DNA of 64,000 bases from Aureobasidium sp. EXF-3400 (GCA_024195585.1 SWBL01000058.1:118944-182943), one strand, 5' to 3'; shown: positions 1-12,714, counted from the first letter of the stretch. Program-made: numbers and translations. The notes: a model not told the origin generated them from the sequence alone.

Positions 1-2194
1 TTGACTCAAACACTGCACCAAGCCATCTCCTGACGCCGTACCAGTAGTGCCATCAACAATCATCTGCTCAATCTCAGAAGCAGGACAGGGGTTTTGGATC
101 ACACCGCCTGAATTGCAAGTTCCACTGCCTGCATGATCTTGCATGAGACCTGGGTTTGCCACGGACCAGGAGGTTGTGACTACGCGAACGCAACCATTGG
201 ATTCTTGCATCACGATAGCGAGAATGAATCGTGCATCTACTCCCGACGAAGCAGAAACCTTAAGGATAGAAGATTTGATGTCGGCGATTTCGGTGGGTGA
301 GTTGTTGGCGCCCCAACCGTTGTTTGCGCATGATTGCTGCATGATGGGGATGTTGGCGGTGAACATGGTTTCGAAATCTACCCAGGAGGATTGGGAGGGC
401 CAGCCGGCGGCGACGGTGCCGTTGCCGGAGTACATTTTGTAGGCTGTGGAGGCAATGGCTGTGGATGAGGGTGCTGAGGTTCCAGCAGCGGAAGTCTGGG
501 ATTGGGTTGTGGCGGCGCTGGAGGCTTGGGTTGATGACTTTGTGGTTGCGACGGAGGATTTGGCGGCTGAGGATGGGGTGGAGGAGCTGCACCCTGCTGC
601 GACACAGTATGCGTATCCGATCCTGAAGATGTGTTAGTTATGGGAGTTTGTGGGAAGAGTAGACGTGATAAACTTACTGGATGTTGTTGCAAGAGGGTGC
701 ATTGACAGCAGGGTTCCAGGACATGAAAGTGTCGGTGGAGATGCCATTGGCAGTTGCGATGGCATAGCAGTAGTCGCCAGACTTGGCAGTGTACCACTTG
801 GTGCAGCCAGAAACAATACCAGTTTGAGTCGAGGCAGGAGGTGCGACAGCAGCGCAGGTAGATGCGCTAGCCTTGGAAGAGCTGGCCTTCGAAGAGCTAG
901 CGGCACTCTTGCTCGACGACTTGGCGGATGAAGGTGTCTGGTAAACGCTGCTGGGCAAGTAAGATGCAACGCTGGAAGTGGTGGCGATGCTCTTGGTAGT
1001 GGCGCCCTTCTGAACCAGAGAAGACATCGAGATCAATGTGGTAGCCTTCTTGGAGGAGGAAGTCGTAGCTTTCTTGGTAGAAGACGTCGTAGCCTTCTTG
1101 GTAGAAACAGTGCTGGTAACCTTTTTAGCAGAGGAAACAGTGGTCTTCTGGGAAGATGTGCTAGTTTTCTTGCTAGTGGTTGATACTTTCTTGGTAGCCA
1201 AAGAAATCACGGCAGGGGTGCTCAACTTTGTAGAGGTGCTGCTCGGTTTCTTGGATGTGGTGCTAGTCTTTTTGGAAGTGGTGCTCGTCTTTTTGGAAGA
1301 TGTGCTCGACTTTTTGGAAGATGTGCTCGACTTTTTGAGGGAGGAAGAACTTGACTTCAAAGCAGACTGAGACACATACCTGACTGTAGTTTGGCTGGTA
1401 GCCTTGGAAGAAACAGAAGACACTTTGCTAGAAACAGCACCTCCAGCAACAAGGGTTGGCGACTGGCTGGCGGGAAGGTAGACGATGCTGGTCTTGACGG
1501 CAGCGCAAGACGATGCGGAAGAGAGAGCAGCGACCTTGATAGCAGGAGCCTTGAATGGCGCCAATGCCGAGAAGGTAGCAGTGACATAGTTGGTAACCAC
1601 GTCAGTGACGGTGACGGTCTTTTCGCTTGCAGATGCGGTAGTAACAGCTCCATTGGCACCAGTGACAGTGTTGTAAACCGTATCGACAGATATGCTGGTG
1701 GTGGTATCGACAGTCTGGGAGAGTGCGCCGACAGCAGTGGGGGTAGTGGCTGCGACAGCAAGGACAACCGAAATAGACGCGTCGGAAGGAATGGCAGTGG
1801 AGATGGTCAGGGCCAATGATGTGTTCGAAGGAGACCCGCTCGCATACGAACCATCGGAAGTGAATGACAAAGTTGAGGAAGCAGTTTCTGACTGCGCAGT
1901 TGTGGAGGAAGCAGCTTCTGAGATGGTGCTGGATGCTACTTCTGAGCTAGCAGAGTTGGCATCAGTACCATCTGCAAAGTTAGCAGCGACATTGACTGTG
2001 GAAGTCTCGTATGAAATGTGATCAGCATAGATCGTGGAGTTGGCAGAATCTGTCGTAGTAGAGTTTGAAAGAGTGCTGTTGACAGAGCGATGGTGGAGGT
2101 GATGAAGATGAGTATGGCGGGAATGACCATGTAGAGGACCAGCGGCGACAAGACCGATAGGCGCAAAAGTAGCGATGATCTGAGTAACGCGCAT
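1..2194 (-). CDS. Secreted LysM protein with C-terminal lysozyme-like domain (3' end cut by the window edge)
   Basis: Two exons are visible, 2194-678 and 622 to the edge, with an intron at 623-677 (donor GTAAGT, branch ACTAAC, acceptor CTTCAG). The ATG at 2194 is preferred over an in-frame ATG at 2263 because it begins a signal peptide (MRVTQIIATFAPIGLVAAG) and a TATATA lies about 85 nt upstream. The order is signal peptide, a long Ser/Thr-rich stalk with TSSKK/TSTTSKK repeats (roughly residues 280-390), one LysM (about 460-515, with WYTAKSGDYCYAIA and WNPAV), a Ser/Ala linker, then a lysozyme or transglycosylase-like fold with the candidate catalytic Glu in ILAIVMQESNG. LysM binds chitin or peptidoglycan; the partner domain would cleave a glycan. 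It is probably wall-anchored or secreted. About 713 residues are seen and the end is missing. The LysM and signal peptide are clear; the enzymatic role is inferred. Confidence 0.8.
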
Positions 2195-2276
2195 CGTAAA
2201 GAGTGTGGTGAGGTGTGGGTTTGTGAAAGAGAGTGGTAAACCTGGTTCTGTAAAAATGCGCAAACAGGGACCTGGA

Positions 2277-2282
2277 TATATA
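2277..2282 (-). promoter_or_regulatory. TATA-like box of the LysM gene
   Basis: TATATA on the minus strand about 85 nt upstream of the ATG at 2194. It is too close to the alternative ATG at 2263 for a normal leader, so it helps decide the start. Confidence 0.45.
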
Positions 2283-2339
2283 TCAGTGCAGACGCGAACA
2301 GCTTAGACTGTCGGGAAGCAGGGTTGGCTGCAGCAAGCA

Positions 2340-4125
2340 CGGATTAAGGTAGTGTAGGGATCAAGAGGGGGGTGGAATACTTAGCCTGTGTGGCGCTCAC
2401 GGAAAATCTGGGATGGACTGCTTCTGTAAAGGGGCTGGAGGGGTTAGTGAGGTCAAACGAAGATTTTTTTTTACCTTTACAGCTGCATTAACCTGGTTGC
2501 CGGGATGTGTGTCACGAATGATTTATTGGTGCGCGTGAAAGAACAATGAAAGCAAGGAGGCGTACATCATCTTATACCATTCGCGGTCATCTACTGAATT
2601 GCCTACACGTAAAGAGACCAACATGTGGTTGCGTAGGAGGGCGTGATAGAGGTCAACGTTCTACGATAGCAAGATAGTGTAACCGGGGTGAAGTGCACGG
2701 ACGACCCTTCACTGACAGGTATCCAAGTCACGATCGATGTCTTTGTTCGCCAGCGCGACTGACAGGCGCTCGTGAAGAGTTGTCCATGCAAGCGCGTTGT
2801 AGAACGCGTAAAAGGGGGAATTTCGCAGAAGGGGGAAAGCCAGGTCCAGTCCCGATCACCACTGTCTCGACCTGGGGAGAAAAATTGGTATGGAACAAGA
2901 ATTAAAGAGGTGCTCGATTTTTTTCTCCAGAATGTTGCCCTGCGCTACAACGGCAGTTATTGGCATCAAAGACGATATGAGCGGCTCGGTATCCAGGATA
3001 TCCCTTGCTTGTGGTGGAGGGGTTGGAAGTTCGGCTTGTGTCCAACGGTTGGTTTTTGCCAACGGCCATGTTGTTCCGTCGACGCGACTCTCAAACGGAC
3101 TGAGCAGTCTTGTAGAGCCCTACGGATACGACCATCCGTTCGAATCAGCCTCAGAGGCACATACAGACTGGTGACGTGCGCCTCTTTCGTGATGGTCAAG
3201 TGTCATGCAAGTTTCGTCAAAGAAGGGAAGAGGTTGACATTCGACAACTTGGTTGGACAGAAACAAGCGGGGTTCTCCGACAAGCAAAATTGCGACCTTC
3301 TGCCATCTCTTCCTCACAGCCAACGACTGCAGAATCTACTTGAAATGCGGCAATGCTAGTCTTCGGGTACTCGCATATGGGTATGCGACTAGTCTGATAT
3401 GTATGCGATGCGTTCATCGATAGCCGTGGTGACCACCGTTTTGCAGCCGCTTCAATTGGGCTTGATCAACCGAACAGAAGCAAACTGTAAAAGTCTGGCC
3501 ATCGAACATGGATGCGAAAGGTTCTGACGACAGTGATCTGCCAACTTCGCGATATCACTACCCTTCATGATCATTTTTCAGGGTCGTTCTAAGCAAATAT
3601 GCGATTCTAGAGGTGCCTGTCAGTAATGCGATGATGCACGTTTCCAGCCATCTTGCACGGCTTCACGCATACCATGCAGATGTGTGCAGATGAGGCACGA
3701 CTTTCACGGGAGAACTACTGCACGTCAAGTCAGGTACCTTTCCAGCCATGTTTTGGAGTATAGAATATGATAGGTCAGAAGGTGGAGATTGAAAGGCGGC
3801 ACATCTTCTCTACCATCCTTGCAATGTCCGGACTGTATGAATTCCGGGCGGCAGAATGCACTTGTGCCGTACCTGCATGTTCTCTCGACGACATGTCGCA
3901 ATGGTTGCAAACTCGAAGTTGCAACTTCAAAGACGACGGCTCATGGGGAAGAATGGCTTGTAGATGGGAAGTTCGGATAAAAGGTAATTCGTGAAAGGGT
4001 TCTTTTTGAGTATTTGTACAAACCAAGGTAATGAACGCCGATGAAAGATGGCCGGACTATACGAGTCCCCGATATCATATACAAGCAGCAGGAAAAAGAA
4101 AAGCAAGAGTATGCCATATCAACTC
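2340..4125. other. Intergenic region, no gene recognised
   Basis: About 1.8 kb between the LysM gene promoter and the 3' end of the mitochondrial L16 gene. Several open frames exist, the longest 195 codons at 2772-3359. Their translations look like chance frames rich in Cys, Arg and Trp, and none resembles a family I know. I see no tRNA and no repeat. Confidence 0.5.
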
Positions 4126-4898
4126 TTATGGCGCAGGAGATTCAGGCATGCGGTTGGCAGACTGATCAAGGCTGGCTGGAGGCAGCTCACGTCTTGGCCT
4201 CCTGAGCGATTCCTCAGTGACACCGTCTCCAAGCTTGGTGATGCCCATGACTGGCGGGTCTCCATGACGCACAAACTCATACATTCCGGGCAACTTGGCT
4301 CCAGCCAATCTGAAAGCATCCTTGACGACCTGCTCGTGCAACTCTCCCTTGAGTTCGAAGATGATCTTGCTGACGGCGACACGCGAAGCCCAGTAATCGA
4401 AACTACCCTTTCCCTTTCCCATACGCGACTCGTTTCCGGAGGTGTAGACACCAATGTTTGCCGAGATGCGTGTGTAGAGGCGGTACTTCATTCCACGCAG
4501 GCGTTTACGGATGACATCTTCGCCAATCTTGAGTTGTGCAGCACTGATGCGACGGTCGTGATCGAGTAGACGGAGTCCGTAGTCGCCCCAAACGACGGTT
4601 GTGCCGCGGGTGCTGCCACCAGTGGGTACGCGGGGTCGTCCTTTGCGATCTTTCTTGTTGGCACCGGCGCGAGGGAGAAGCCAGGATTGGGTCGAAGGTG
4701 TGGAAGAGAATGCGCGAGAGAGGGAGGAGAGGATTGGCGATGTTTGGCTCTGGAGGAATTGTGGCCGTGCTGGAGCTGGGTTTAGTCTTGGATGCGCGAG
4801 CGAAAGATTGACTGGGACGGCGTACTGCAGGTTTGCGCAAATGAGAAGAGGGTATTGCGATGCGAAGCAAGGCTTGCGCGGATCCGTAGTGCCGACAT
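4126..4898 (-). CDS. MRPL16: Mitochondrial large-subunit ribosomal protein L16 (uL16m)
   Basis: The protein belongs to the uL16/L10e family of the mitochondrial large ribosomal subunit, near the peptidyl-transferase centre. Exon 1 (4898-4826) encodes an Arg-rich, acid-poor leader (MSALRIRASLASHRNTLFS) typical of a matrix-targeting presequence. Exon 2 (4775-4126) carries the conserved core: RGTTVVWGDYGLRLL, RRISAAQLKIGEDVIRK, YTRISANIGVYTSG and KGSFDYWASRVA. The intron is 4776-4825 (donor GTACGC, branch ACTAAAC, acceptor CCCAG). A second acceptor 6 nt further on keeps the same frame, so the boundary is uncertain by two codons. The spliced protein is about 240 residues, normal for fungi. It is divergent from RFC1 and the start codons are 253 bp apart. 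Confidence 0.88.
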
Positions 4899-5024
4899 GG
4901 TTGATGTGATTGTGTGTCTATCTTCAATTGCTGCTCTCATCCACCGGCCCTTGGACTTTCTCCAAGTCCAGCACGGCGTTTTCCGTCTCCCGCGGGAGTG
5001 CAGCCTAATCGGGATAGATTGATG

Positions 5025-5060
5025 ACGCGTTTTCGAGGTGCGCGACAAGCAAGCACGCGT
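5025..5060 (+). promoter_or_regulatory. Two MCB (MluI cell-cycle box) elements before RFC1
   Basis: Two exact ACGCGT hexamers at 5025-5030 and 5055-5060 lie about 120 and 92 bp upstream of the RFC1 ATG. MCB elements bind the MBF complex and drive G1/S expression of replication genes in yeasts. The motif is seen; its use here is inferred. The sites also sit upstream of the divergent L16 gene. Confidence 0.5.
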
Positions 5061-5151
5061 CTTGTGAGAGAGCTGCAATTGACTACATCGAATAATTATA
5101 TCGTAGTATTTGCGACCATCTATCAATCTTAGTCAAGCAAAGAGATAGATC

Positions 5152-8100
5152 ATGCCCGCAGATATCCGTAGCTTCTTCGGCGGTAAGCCGTCTTCTGCGA
5201 CCCCTCCGGCGAAGGAAGAGAAGAAGGCTCCTGCCAAAAAGGGAAGAGCTAGAAAGGTCGTTGATGACAGCGACGACGAGGCAGAGTTCGTGACTTGATC
5301 ATTGCCTTGTGTCAATCACATGCTGATAGCTTGATAGAGTTGCACCAAAGAAGACGACGACAAGGACAGCAGCAGCGTAAGCGTGTCTGCCTGATTTCGC
5401 TGCCTGCTCCTTCCCTAATTGACACCCTTCCCAGGAAACGCGCCCCATCACCACAAGGCGAAGAGACCACGACTGCCGCCTACTTTGCCACAAAGAACAA
5501 ACCCAAGCGAGCCGCCGCTGCTTCCAAACCTGCTGCTACCACAAAGTCGCCTGCCAAACCTGCCCCTTCGACAAAATCACCCGCCAAACCCGTCAAGTCA
5601 GAAACCACTCCCCCGCCTTCCACAGATGATCTGAACCTCGACGACTTCCCTGACGAAGATCTCGACGAAGTCCTCACAACCGAGTACAAGAAAGAAGTCC
5701 CTCCCGCAGAGGAGCCGGAAGACATGCCTCCCAAGAAACGCGCCGCCGCCACCAAGGCCAAGAAAGTCAAGGACGAAGACTACGATGACAACGACGTTGA
5801 CATGAAAGACACCAATGCCGACGATGACTTCGTCGTTCCAGACGATGATGACGACATGGTTGTCGAGAAACCTACCAAAGCTAAAGCGAAGCCCAAGGCC
5901 AGTGCAAAGAGAAAGTCCAAGGATCTGGACACAGACGAGGAGGAAGAGAAGCCAAAGCCCAAGAAACCTCGTGCTACTCCCAAGAAGAAGGAAAAGGACC
6001 CTCCCGTTGAAGACCCCGCAGAACTCAAGGCCATTCTCGATGACATCCCCTTGATTCAGGCCCCCGAACCTCCCAGTAATACTGAAGGCGGTGAAAAGCG
6101 CAAGTGGTATAACAGACCCAAGGACGATAATCCCGCCCCTGGAGCCGGTAGTCTCGACATCCCCGAAGGCGCTGACAACTGTCTTGCTGGTCTGACTTTC
6201 GTCTTCACTGGTCAACTCACCTACATCTCCAGAGAGGAAGGCCAGAACCTCGTCAAGCGCTATGGAGGAAAGTGCACCACAGCACCCAGCAAGAAAACTG
6301 ATTACGTCGTTCTGGGAGCTGAGGCTGGTCCAAAGAAGCTCGCAGTCATCAAGCAACACAGCCTCAAGGTCATCGACGAACAAGGCCTCTGCGCTCTCAT
6401 CAAGAAGCTCCCAGCCAACGGCGGCAATAGTGTAGCCGGCGCAAAGTTTGCAGAGCAACAGAAGAAGGAAGCCGACAAGATCAAGAAAGAGGCCGAGGAA
6501 CTGGAAAAGGTTGAACGCGAAAAGGCCGCTGCTGGTCCTGTGAAACAACCCAAAGGCATCGCTGCCGATGGTACCGACAACAGACTCTGGACCGTCAAGT
6601 ATGCTCCTACTCAACTCGGTCAGATTTGTGGCAACAAAGGTCAGGTCGAGAAACTCGGCACCTGGTTGCGAAACTTCCACAAGAACGCACGGAAGGACTT
6701 CAAACTGGCTGGCAAAGATGGCAGTGGCACCTACAGAGCTGTCATGATCCATGGTCCTCCTGGTATTGGCAAGACTACCGCTGCACATCTCGTCGCCAAA
6801 CTCGAAGGTTTCGATATTGTCGAAAGCAATGCCAGTGATACTCGCAGCAAGAAGTTGGTCGAAAGCGGCCTCAAGGGAGTCTTGGAGACCACTTCTCTCA
6901 ACGGCTACTTCTCTTCCGGTGAAGTCGACGCAAACAAGAAGAAGATTTGCTTGATCATGGATGAGGTTGACGGTATGTCTGCTGGTGATCGTGGTGGTGT
7001 TGGCGCTCTCGCTGCCGTCTGCAAAAAGACTCAAGTTCCCATGATTCTCATTTGCAACGATCGTAAACTCCCAAAGATGAAGCCATTCGACTTTGTCACA
7101 TTCGACCTGCCATTCCGCCGCCCCACCAACGACATGATTCGTGCCCGTATTGCAACCATTGCCCACCGCGAAGGTCTCCAAATGCCTCCAAACGTTATGA
7201 ACGCTTTGATCGAAGGCACAGGAGCAGATATTCGCCAGGTTGTCAACATGATTTCCACCGCAAAGCTTGACCAATCTGCCATGGACTTTAACAAAGGCAA
7301 GGAGATGTCAAAGGCTTGGGAAAAGCATGTTGTCTTGAAGCCGTGGGACATTACCAGCAAGATCCTCGGAGGAGGCATGTTCATGCCATCCAGCAAGTCT
7401 ACCCTCAACGACAAGATCGAGCTTTACTTCAACGATCACGAGTTCAGTCCTCTCATGCTGCAAGAGAACTATCTCGGCACCAAGCCAATCCTTGCTGCAG
7501 ATGCTCCCAATGCGAAGATGGCCAATCTTGAGACACTCAAGTTATCCAGTCAAGCAGCTGACAGTATCTCAGACGGCGATCTGGTTGATAGAATGATCCA
7601 TGGCTCCCAGCAGCAGTGGAGCTTGATGCCTACTCACGCCATCATGAGTTTCGTTCGTCCAGCCTCCTTCGTTGCAGGTTCTCAAGCCGGCAGCCAAACC
7701 CGCTTCACTGCATGGTTGGGTAAGAACAGTTCTTACGGCAAGCTCAGCCGTCAAGTCAAGGAAATTCAAGGTCACATGCGCCTGCGCACTTCAGGCGACA
7801 GACATGAAATCAGACAACAATACCTTCCTACTCTATGGCAGAATCTTATCAAGAAGCTGGAGCTTGAAGGTAAGGAAGCAGTTCCCGAAGTCATCAAGCT
7901 CATGGATCAGTACTTCCTCACCAAGGATGATTTCGATGCCATCTTGGAACTCGGCGTGGGTCCCATGAATCAAGAAAATGTCAAGCTAGAAACTCAGGCC
8001 AAGGCCACCTTTACCAGGACGTAAGTTATTTTCTTCCACTGCTTTTCTCTTCACATAGACACAAACTGACCTGAATGTCTTCACAGATACAACGCACAGT

Positions 8101-8438
8101 CCCACCCTTTGCCATTCATGAAAGCCTCCAGCGTCGTCAACCCTTCCAAGAAAATCGCAAAAGACAAGCCTGATCTCGAAGAAGCCATGGACGACTCCGA
8201 AGACGAAGCCATCCTCAAGGATGCAGCCGAAGACGACGCCGAAGAAGAGGAGGACATGGACATCTCAAAGGACAAGTACGTTGCCAAGCCCAAGAAGAAG
8301 AAGGCTCCTGCCAAGGCAGCCGCAAAGGGCAAAGGCAAGAAGAAAGCGGAAAGTGGAGATGAAGATGACGAGGAAGATGAGAAGCCCAAGCCCGCTGCAA
8401 AGAAGAAGGCACCAGCCAAGCCAAGGGCTAAGAAGTAG
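5152..8438 (+). CDS. RFC1: Replication factor C large subunit 1
   Basis: RFC1 is the large subunit of the clamp loader that opens PCNA at primer-template junctions. There are four exons: 5152-5285, 5338-5376 (only 39 nt), 5435-8020 and 8087-8438, giving about 1036 residues. The start is fixed by MPADIRSFFGG, the usual N-terminal PCNA-binding-type motif of RFC1. A long Lys/Glu/Pro-rich disordered stretch follows, then a BRCT domain (about 295-385, with LTFVFTGQL and KRYGGKCTTAPS), the AAA+ module with Walker A GPPGIGKT near residue 498 and Walker B CLIMDEVDGM, the RFC1 C-terminal domain, and a basic/acidic tail with KKKAPAK. The first intron uses donor GTTCGT, chosen because it alone keeps the frame with the mini-exon. 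All key residues are present. Confidence 0.95.
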
Positions 8439-10615
8439 GTGAGAGGTGTTTCAATGGCGATTGTTGAAGATGATGGATGAGTGGTCAGCATGGGAGTTAT
8501 GAAGGCGTTGATAGAGGATTTTTGCTAAAGCCAGCTGTTTTCTGCGCGAGATTGCTGTTTTCATTTTAGCTGTGTATATCATATGATACAGAGCAACGAA
8601 GGCCAAGGAGGATTTGCTAAGCATTACCCATAGCTCATGGCATGAATAAAGACAAGCATACTCTTTTACTCATTCGACAACAATCGACTTTTTTCGATCG
8701 TTGCATGAATCTGCCACATATCTCGCATCGAACGATCATATACATCCACCTACATCAGATCAGAAAGCATTCAATCAAGCCCCAGTATGTCTTCCTTCAA
8801 GAGAACAATGAAGAATTCGGCGTTGATGATGGATAGTAGCGTCAGAAAAGGAGACAGAGGGAATGAAGGGGAACAGCTGGGTCTGTAAATCTTTCGGACG
8901 TAAAGTCTTCTCCAGCTGCACCTTCATTGTGTGATCTTTGATGTGATTAGTAGGTGCTGGTGGAACACGCTATCAAGAGGACGGGTGGGATTCGCGGAAT
9001 CGTTGACCCAATGGCTTTCTCGAGATAGGTTATTCGTCGTGGAAGTCAGAGTATACCTCTGTGCCCAATAGCCACGTAAGTCGTTTCCACATCATCCCCA
9101 CTTGCGTGGAAGTTTGCGTATGTGACTTGAAGCTGTGGGTTTAAGTTTGGGTTTATTTTATAGTAGCTTGCTGGCTTTGGTGACCTTCTTTGCTTTCTGG
9201 GATCGCGTGCTTTTGATGTTTTTTTGCAAGATGCTCTTTATGTATGAAGTGGAGTCTTCTAGCTCTCAGTACAAGAGTGCTAATACTGTCCCATATACAG
9301 ATGTCGATGCATCTCAAAGAATCGTAGAGCGGAGTATGTTACTTTGACTCTCCACACCTGCCTGGATGAATATCGAGGTGGCCGTTATGGGAGTGATGAT
9401 CAACCCTTGTGCATACATAAGCGAGTCTCCCTCTCTGAGCTTATTACACTTCTGCTAGGATAGCATGAACATGATTGTATACAATACCCTTGTAACGGTA
9501 TTATGAAGTCTTTAGACAAGTCTTGAAAGTGCTACCATTTCTCAATCTGCGTATGTCTTCCACTGATTTGTCTGTCTCAAAGATAATGGTGAATGTGAAG
9601 TCTACGGAAGCCGCGGGAATGTTGATACGATCAATAGTTTGGCATATATATGGATTTCACTATTGTTACATAACTCTGACCATCAGATAAGACATCTCTA
9701 AAGTTCAATTGCCTCAATGGGCTACAGAACCAATCGCGTGAAGAGTTCGAAGATGATTATATTGCATCAACAATATAAGCAGGATGAGAGGAAAGGAATG
9801 AGATGAGTCAGGTCTGTAAATCAGTGGATGTGACATGTTCCTCCTAAGCAATCATAGTCGATCTCCAAAATCCGGTGCTTATCACTATAGACTGTTCAGA
9901 AGAAGTCAGGCAATTCTAAGGCTTGATAACCTCGTTGCTTGGTTTGATCGTTTGTAATCTGCCTCGATTATTGCTTCTATCGACCTCGCTGTTGGTATGT
10001 GCGTGGACTTGCGAAGGTAGTGGGCTTGTATGTTGATATCATTGCAAAGTTGACTGGAGGTCGAACGAATTGAATGTATATGCGGTGCTGCAGAGCACTA
10101 TTTCTAGAAGGCTCACAGCTGCCTGCCAAAGTCCTTTATGGTGGTTGCAGTGTCAGTGCAAAGGATGTATGAGTCAGTGGCGCTGTCTTGCTATTGAGTT
10201 GGTTGAACAGCTGCGAATGCTCTTTGCAGACTGGGGGTGACGCTAATCCTACGGCAAAGAGATAAAGGATCTTGTCTGCATTCTTGCTATATGCTCTATC
10301 AGGACAAGTGTCGACAAAAAGTTCAGAGATTGATAAGAAGAAGCATCAGGGGAGAAACCGTAGAGATGGGATACAGCACAAACGATACAGCTACATCCGG
10401 TATTTCGATATCCTAGACTTAGTCTAAATCCTGGCGGAATTATTTTATATTGCGTTGTACCTCAAGATTGTTCCTTTAATAGCATCCATCATCACAAACT
10501 CTGACTCAACCTTTCCTGGGACTGGCACTCCTGGATAGCAAACAAGAAGCACACCAGTAGATCTGCTCTCCTGCCTCTAGTACCTCAAACACATCCTCCA
10601 CCCTCAACCTTCACC
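8439..10615. other. Long intergenic region, no gene recognised
   Basis: About 2.2 kb between the convergent 3' ends of RFC1 and the DUF1254 gene. Only short open frames occur, the longest convincing one under 75 codons, without recognisable similarity. No tRNA, CpG-type repeat or long inverted repeat was seen. It is long for convergent 3' flanks in this compact neighbourhood and could carry a non-coding transcript, but the sequence gives no positive sign of one. Confidence 0.45.
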
Positions 10616-12303
10616 CTACCGAATCTGTTGGATCGTCTCAATCGACGGATAGACATACGATCCATTCGTCATCGAATCCTCCGGCGCATACCATCTCACT
10701 GCCGAATAATCAGTACTCTCCTTTCCCACACAAAACAGCATCCTCAACACTTACCAATGAACGAGAAAGCCTGAGCGCCAGGCAACCAGTTTCCAGTCCA
10801 ATTGGCAGGAGGCGTTACATTCACATTCTGAATCAAAACCTGGAAAGGTCCATCTGCAGTAGTGTTGGCATCATCACCATACACTTTGTTGCCTGTGCCC
10901 TGATACGTGAGATTGGTGCTTCTGTCCGAGATGGAAAACCGAGACAGGGGGTTTTTGATTAGATATTGATCAGCTCCGTAGATGGAGAGTGACCAAAAGC
11001 CACTTTGCTTAAGCACTGGCTTCTTGCTGAAGGTCAAAAGCAAAGATTCATTTGCGTCGAGGGCAAAATTGCTGGAGAAACCGATGTTTTTGTACCCTGG
11101 ATAAAGGGTTTGCAGGACTGTTTGTTGCTGGTATCCATTAATAGCAATATAAGCTCTAGGAGCATAGTTTTGGCCATAATTGCCTTGGTAGGAAGGGATA
11201 GATAGTTCCCACCCATTCGTGAAATTGCGAATGTGCGATGGGTTGTTGATGTCGGCTGTGATTGAGGCGTTTGCGACAACGGCGGCTTGAGTCAAGTTGA
11301 TGGACGTCAAGGGATGGTAGGCTCCTGAGTAGACACCTGCTGCACCTAGAATTCCTGCTACCCTTGCACGATCAGTGTAGTTTTCGGGTTGGTTGTAGGG
11401 TGTAAAGCTGGCTGCGAATTGGAGAAGTTTCTCTAGGGTGGAGATGCCGAGCAAACTTCCATTAGGTCCTAGTGATGTGATGTTGCCAGTGGGACTAGCG
11501 GCGCGAGTGATCGAACGATCGATCTCGGCTAGAGAAGATGCGTTCTGATATCCGTGCAAGATGTCGAGATCAGCAGTTGTGTTTTGCTTGACGAATAGTC
11601 TGATGAGCATGGTACCATGGGTCGTAGGCAGGTTTACATATCCTTGGTATGGCGAAACCACATCGCCGCCATCCTTTGCCAGCACAACTCCAGGTTCGGC
11701 AAGTACATCATCAGCACGACGGATCAGGTACTGTCCAGGCAAAACGTGGTTCAGATTGCCTAGCTCAGCAATCACATTGCCAAACCTACACACGTTAGCA
11801 TCAGGGGTATCATCTAATCGTGTACCACTCACGAGTCGAGAACCGGATAATTCCAGTACCGTCCATCAGTGATGTTAGGAATAGTCAAAACGACATCCTT
11901 CTGCGAAAGATCCAAGACGACTCTCGAATACAAGGTATCAATATTAGGCTTGATAACTCCTGGGCTGTCGACAGAGGCAAGATTGCGCTGGTTGAATATG
12001 CTATTGACGCCAACATTCTTGAGCACATTGCCCGCAAAGTTGCCGAAGATGAATAGAGGATATGAGTACTATTTCCGTATCAGTCTCCAGGGAATGTGCG
12101 GATGAAGCTATGTGTTGGTGGTTGTGACTCACTATCAAAGCCCACACTGTGGCATTGAATTGGCCATCAACAGGATTTGCTGTATCGATGGTCGTCACAT
12201 TAGCCGATGGGGTTGCTGAGGATGTTGATGCCGTCGAAGTCGCGATAGACTGTGCCACAGCGGGAAAAGCAAATACCGCTTGGATGATGGTACTAAATCG
12301 CAT
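10616..12303 (-). CDS. Secreted DUF1254/DUF1214 domain protein
   Basis: Four exons (12303-12133, 12068-11833, 11785-10755, 10698-10616) give about 506 residues. Donors are GTGAGT, GTGAGT and GTAAGT, and all joints keep frame. The N-terminus is a signal peptide (MRFSTIIQAVFAFPAVAQS) followed by a Ser/Thr stretch. The DUF1254 part holds YSYPLFIFGN, KPNIDTLYSRVVLDLS and ITDGRYWNYPVLDSFGNV. The DUF1214-like C-terminal part holds FWSLSIYGADQYLIKNP, YGDDANTTADGPFQVLIQ and NWLPG. The last exon adds RWYAPEDS...YPSIETIQQIR. Many N-x-S/T sites fit an exported glycoprotein. The biochemical function of this family is not established. Confidence 0.88.
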
Positions 12304-12714
12304 GGTGTCTCGGAAGTCCAGCTGTATACGTAAGAAAACGAATTCATGACGAAGTTGGATCTCAAGCCCATTTTATCTCAGCCAGAGATGATCATCCCAG
12401 ATCCCGTCGCGGCAGACATGTTGATAGTATACAAAAGTTACATTATGGCGACATCGAGGATTGACGTCAGGCGGCATGCAATTTCCATGTCGCGACTTTC
12501 CCATGAGGCTTCGCGATTCGGAACAACTGGATAGAGATATCCCTGACCGAATGAATGACATCAATGAACAGAGCATCCATAATGCTGTAAATCGCAAGCG
12601 AAGAATCGAAAAACTTCTGCACACATGACATGTCAAAAAGGAACAGATAGAAATATACAATTCATGCTTCTGGTATCATAGAGGTTATGGAAAACAAAAA
12701 CCGACCGAAAACAA
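12304..12714. other. Intergenic region between the DUF1254 promoter and the tricalbin 3' flank
   Basis: About 400 bp, with no gene or RNA recognised. It would include the promoter of the DUF1254 gene (start at 12303). Confidence 0.4.

Noticed and set aside
2772..3359. A 195-codon frame in the intergenic gap
   Set aside because: The composition is untypical (many Cys, Trp, Arg), there is no recognisable motif, and overlapping frames of similar length occur on the other strand.
5598..7274. A 558-codon open frame antisense to RFC1
   Set aside because: It is a mirror of the RFC1 codon bias: long antisense frames over a highly expressed gene. The translation lacks any domain, and RFC1 itself is certain.
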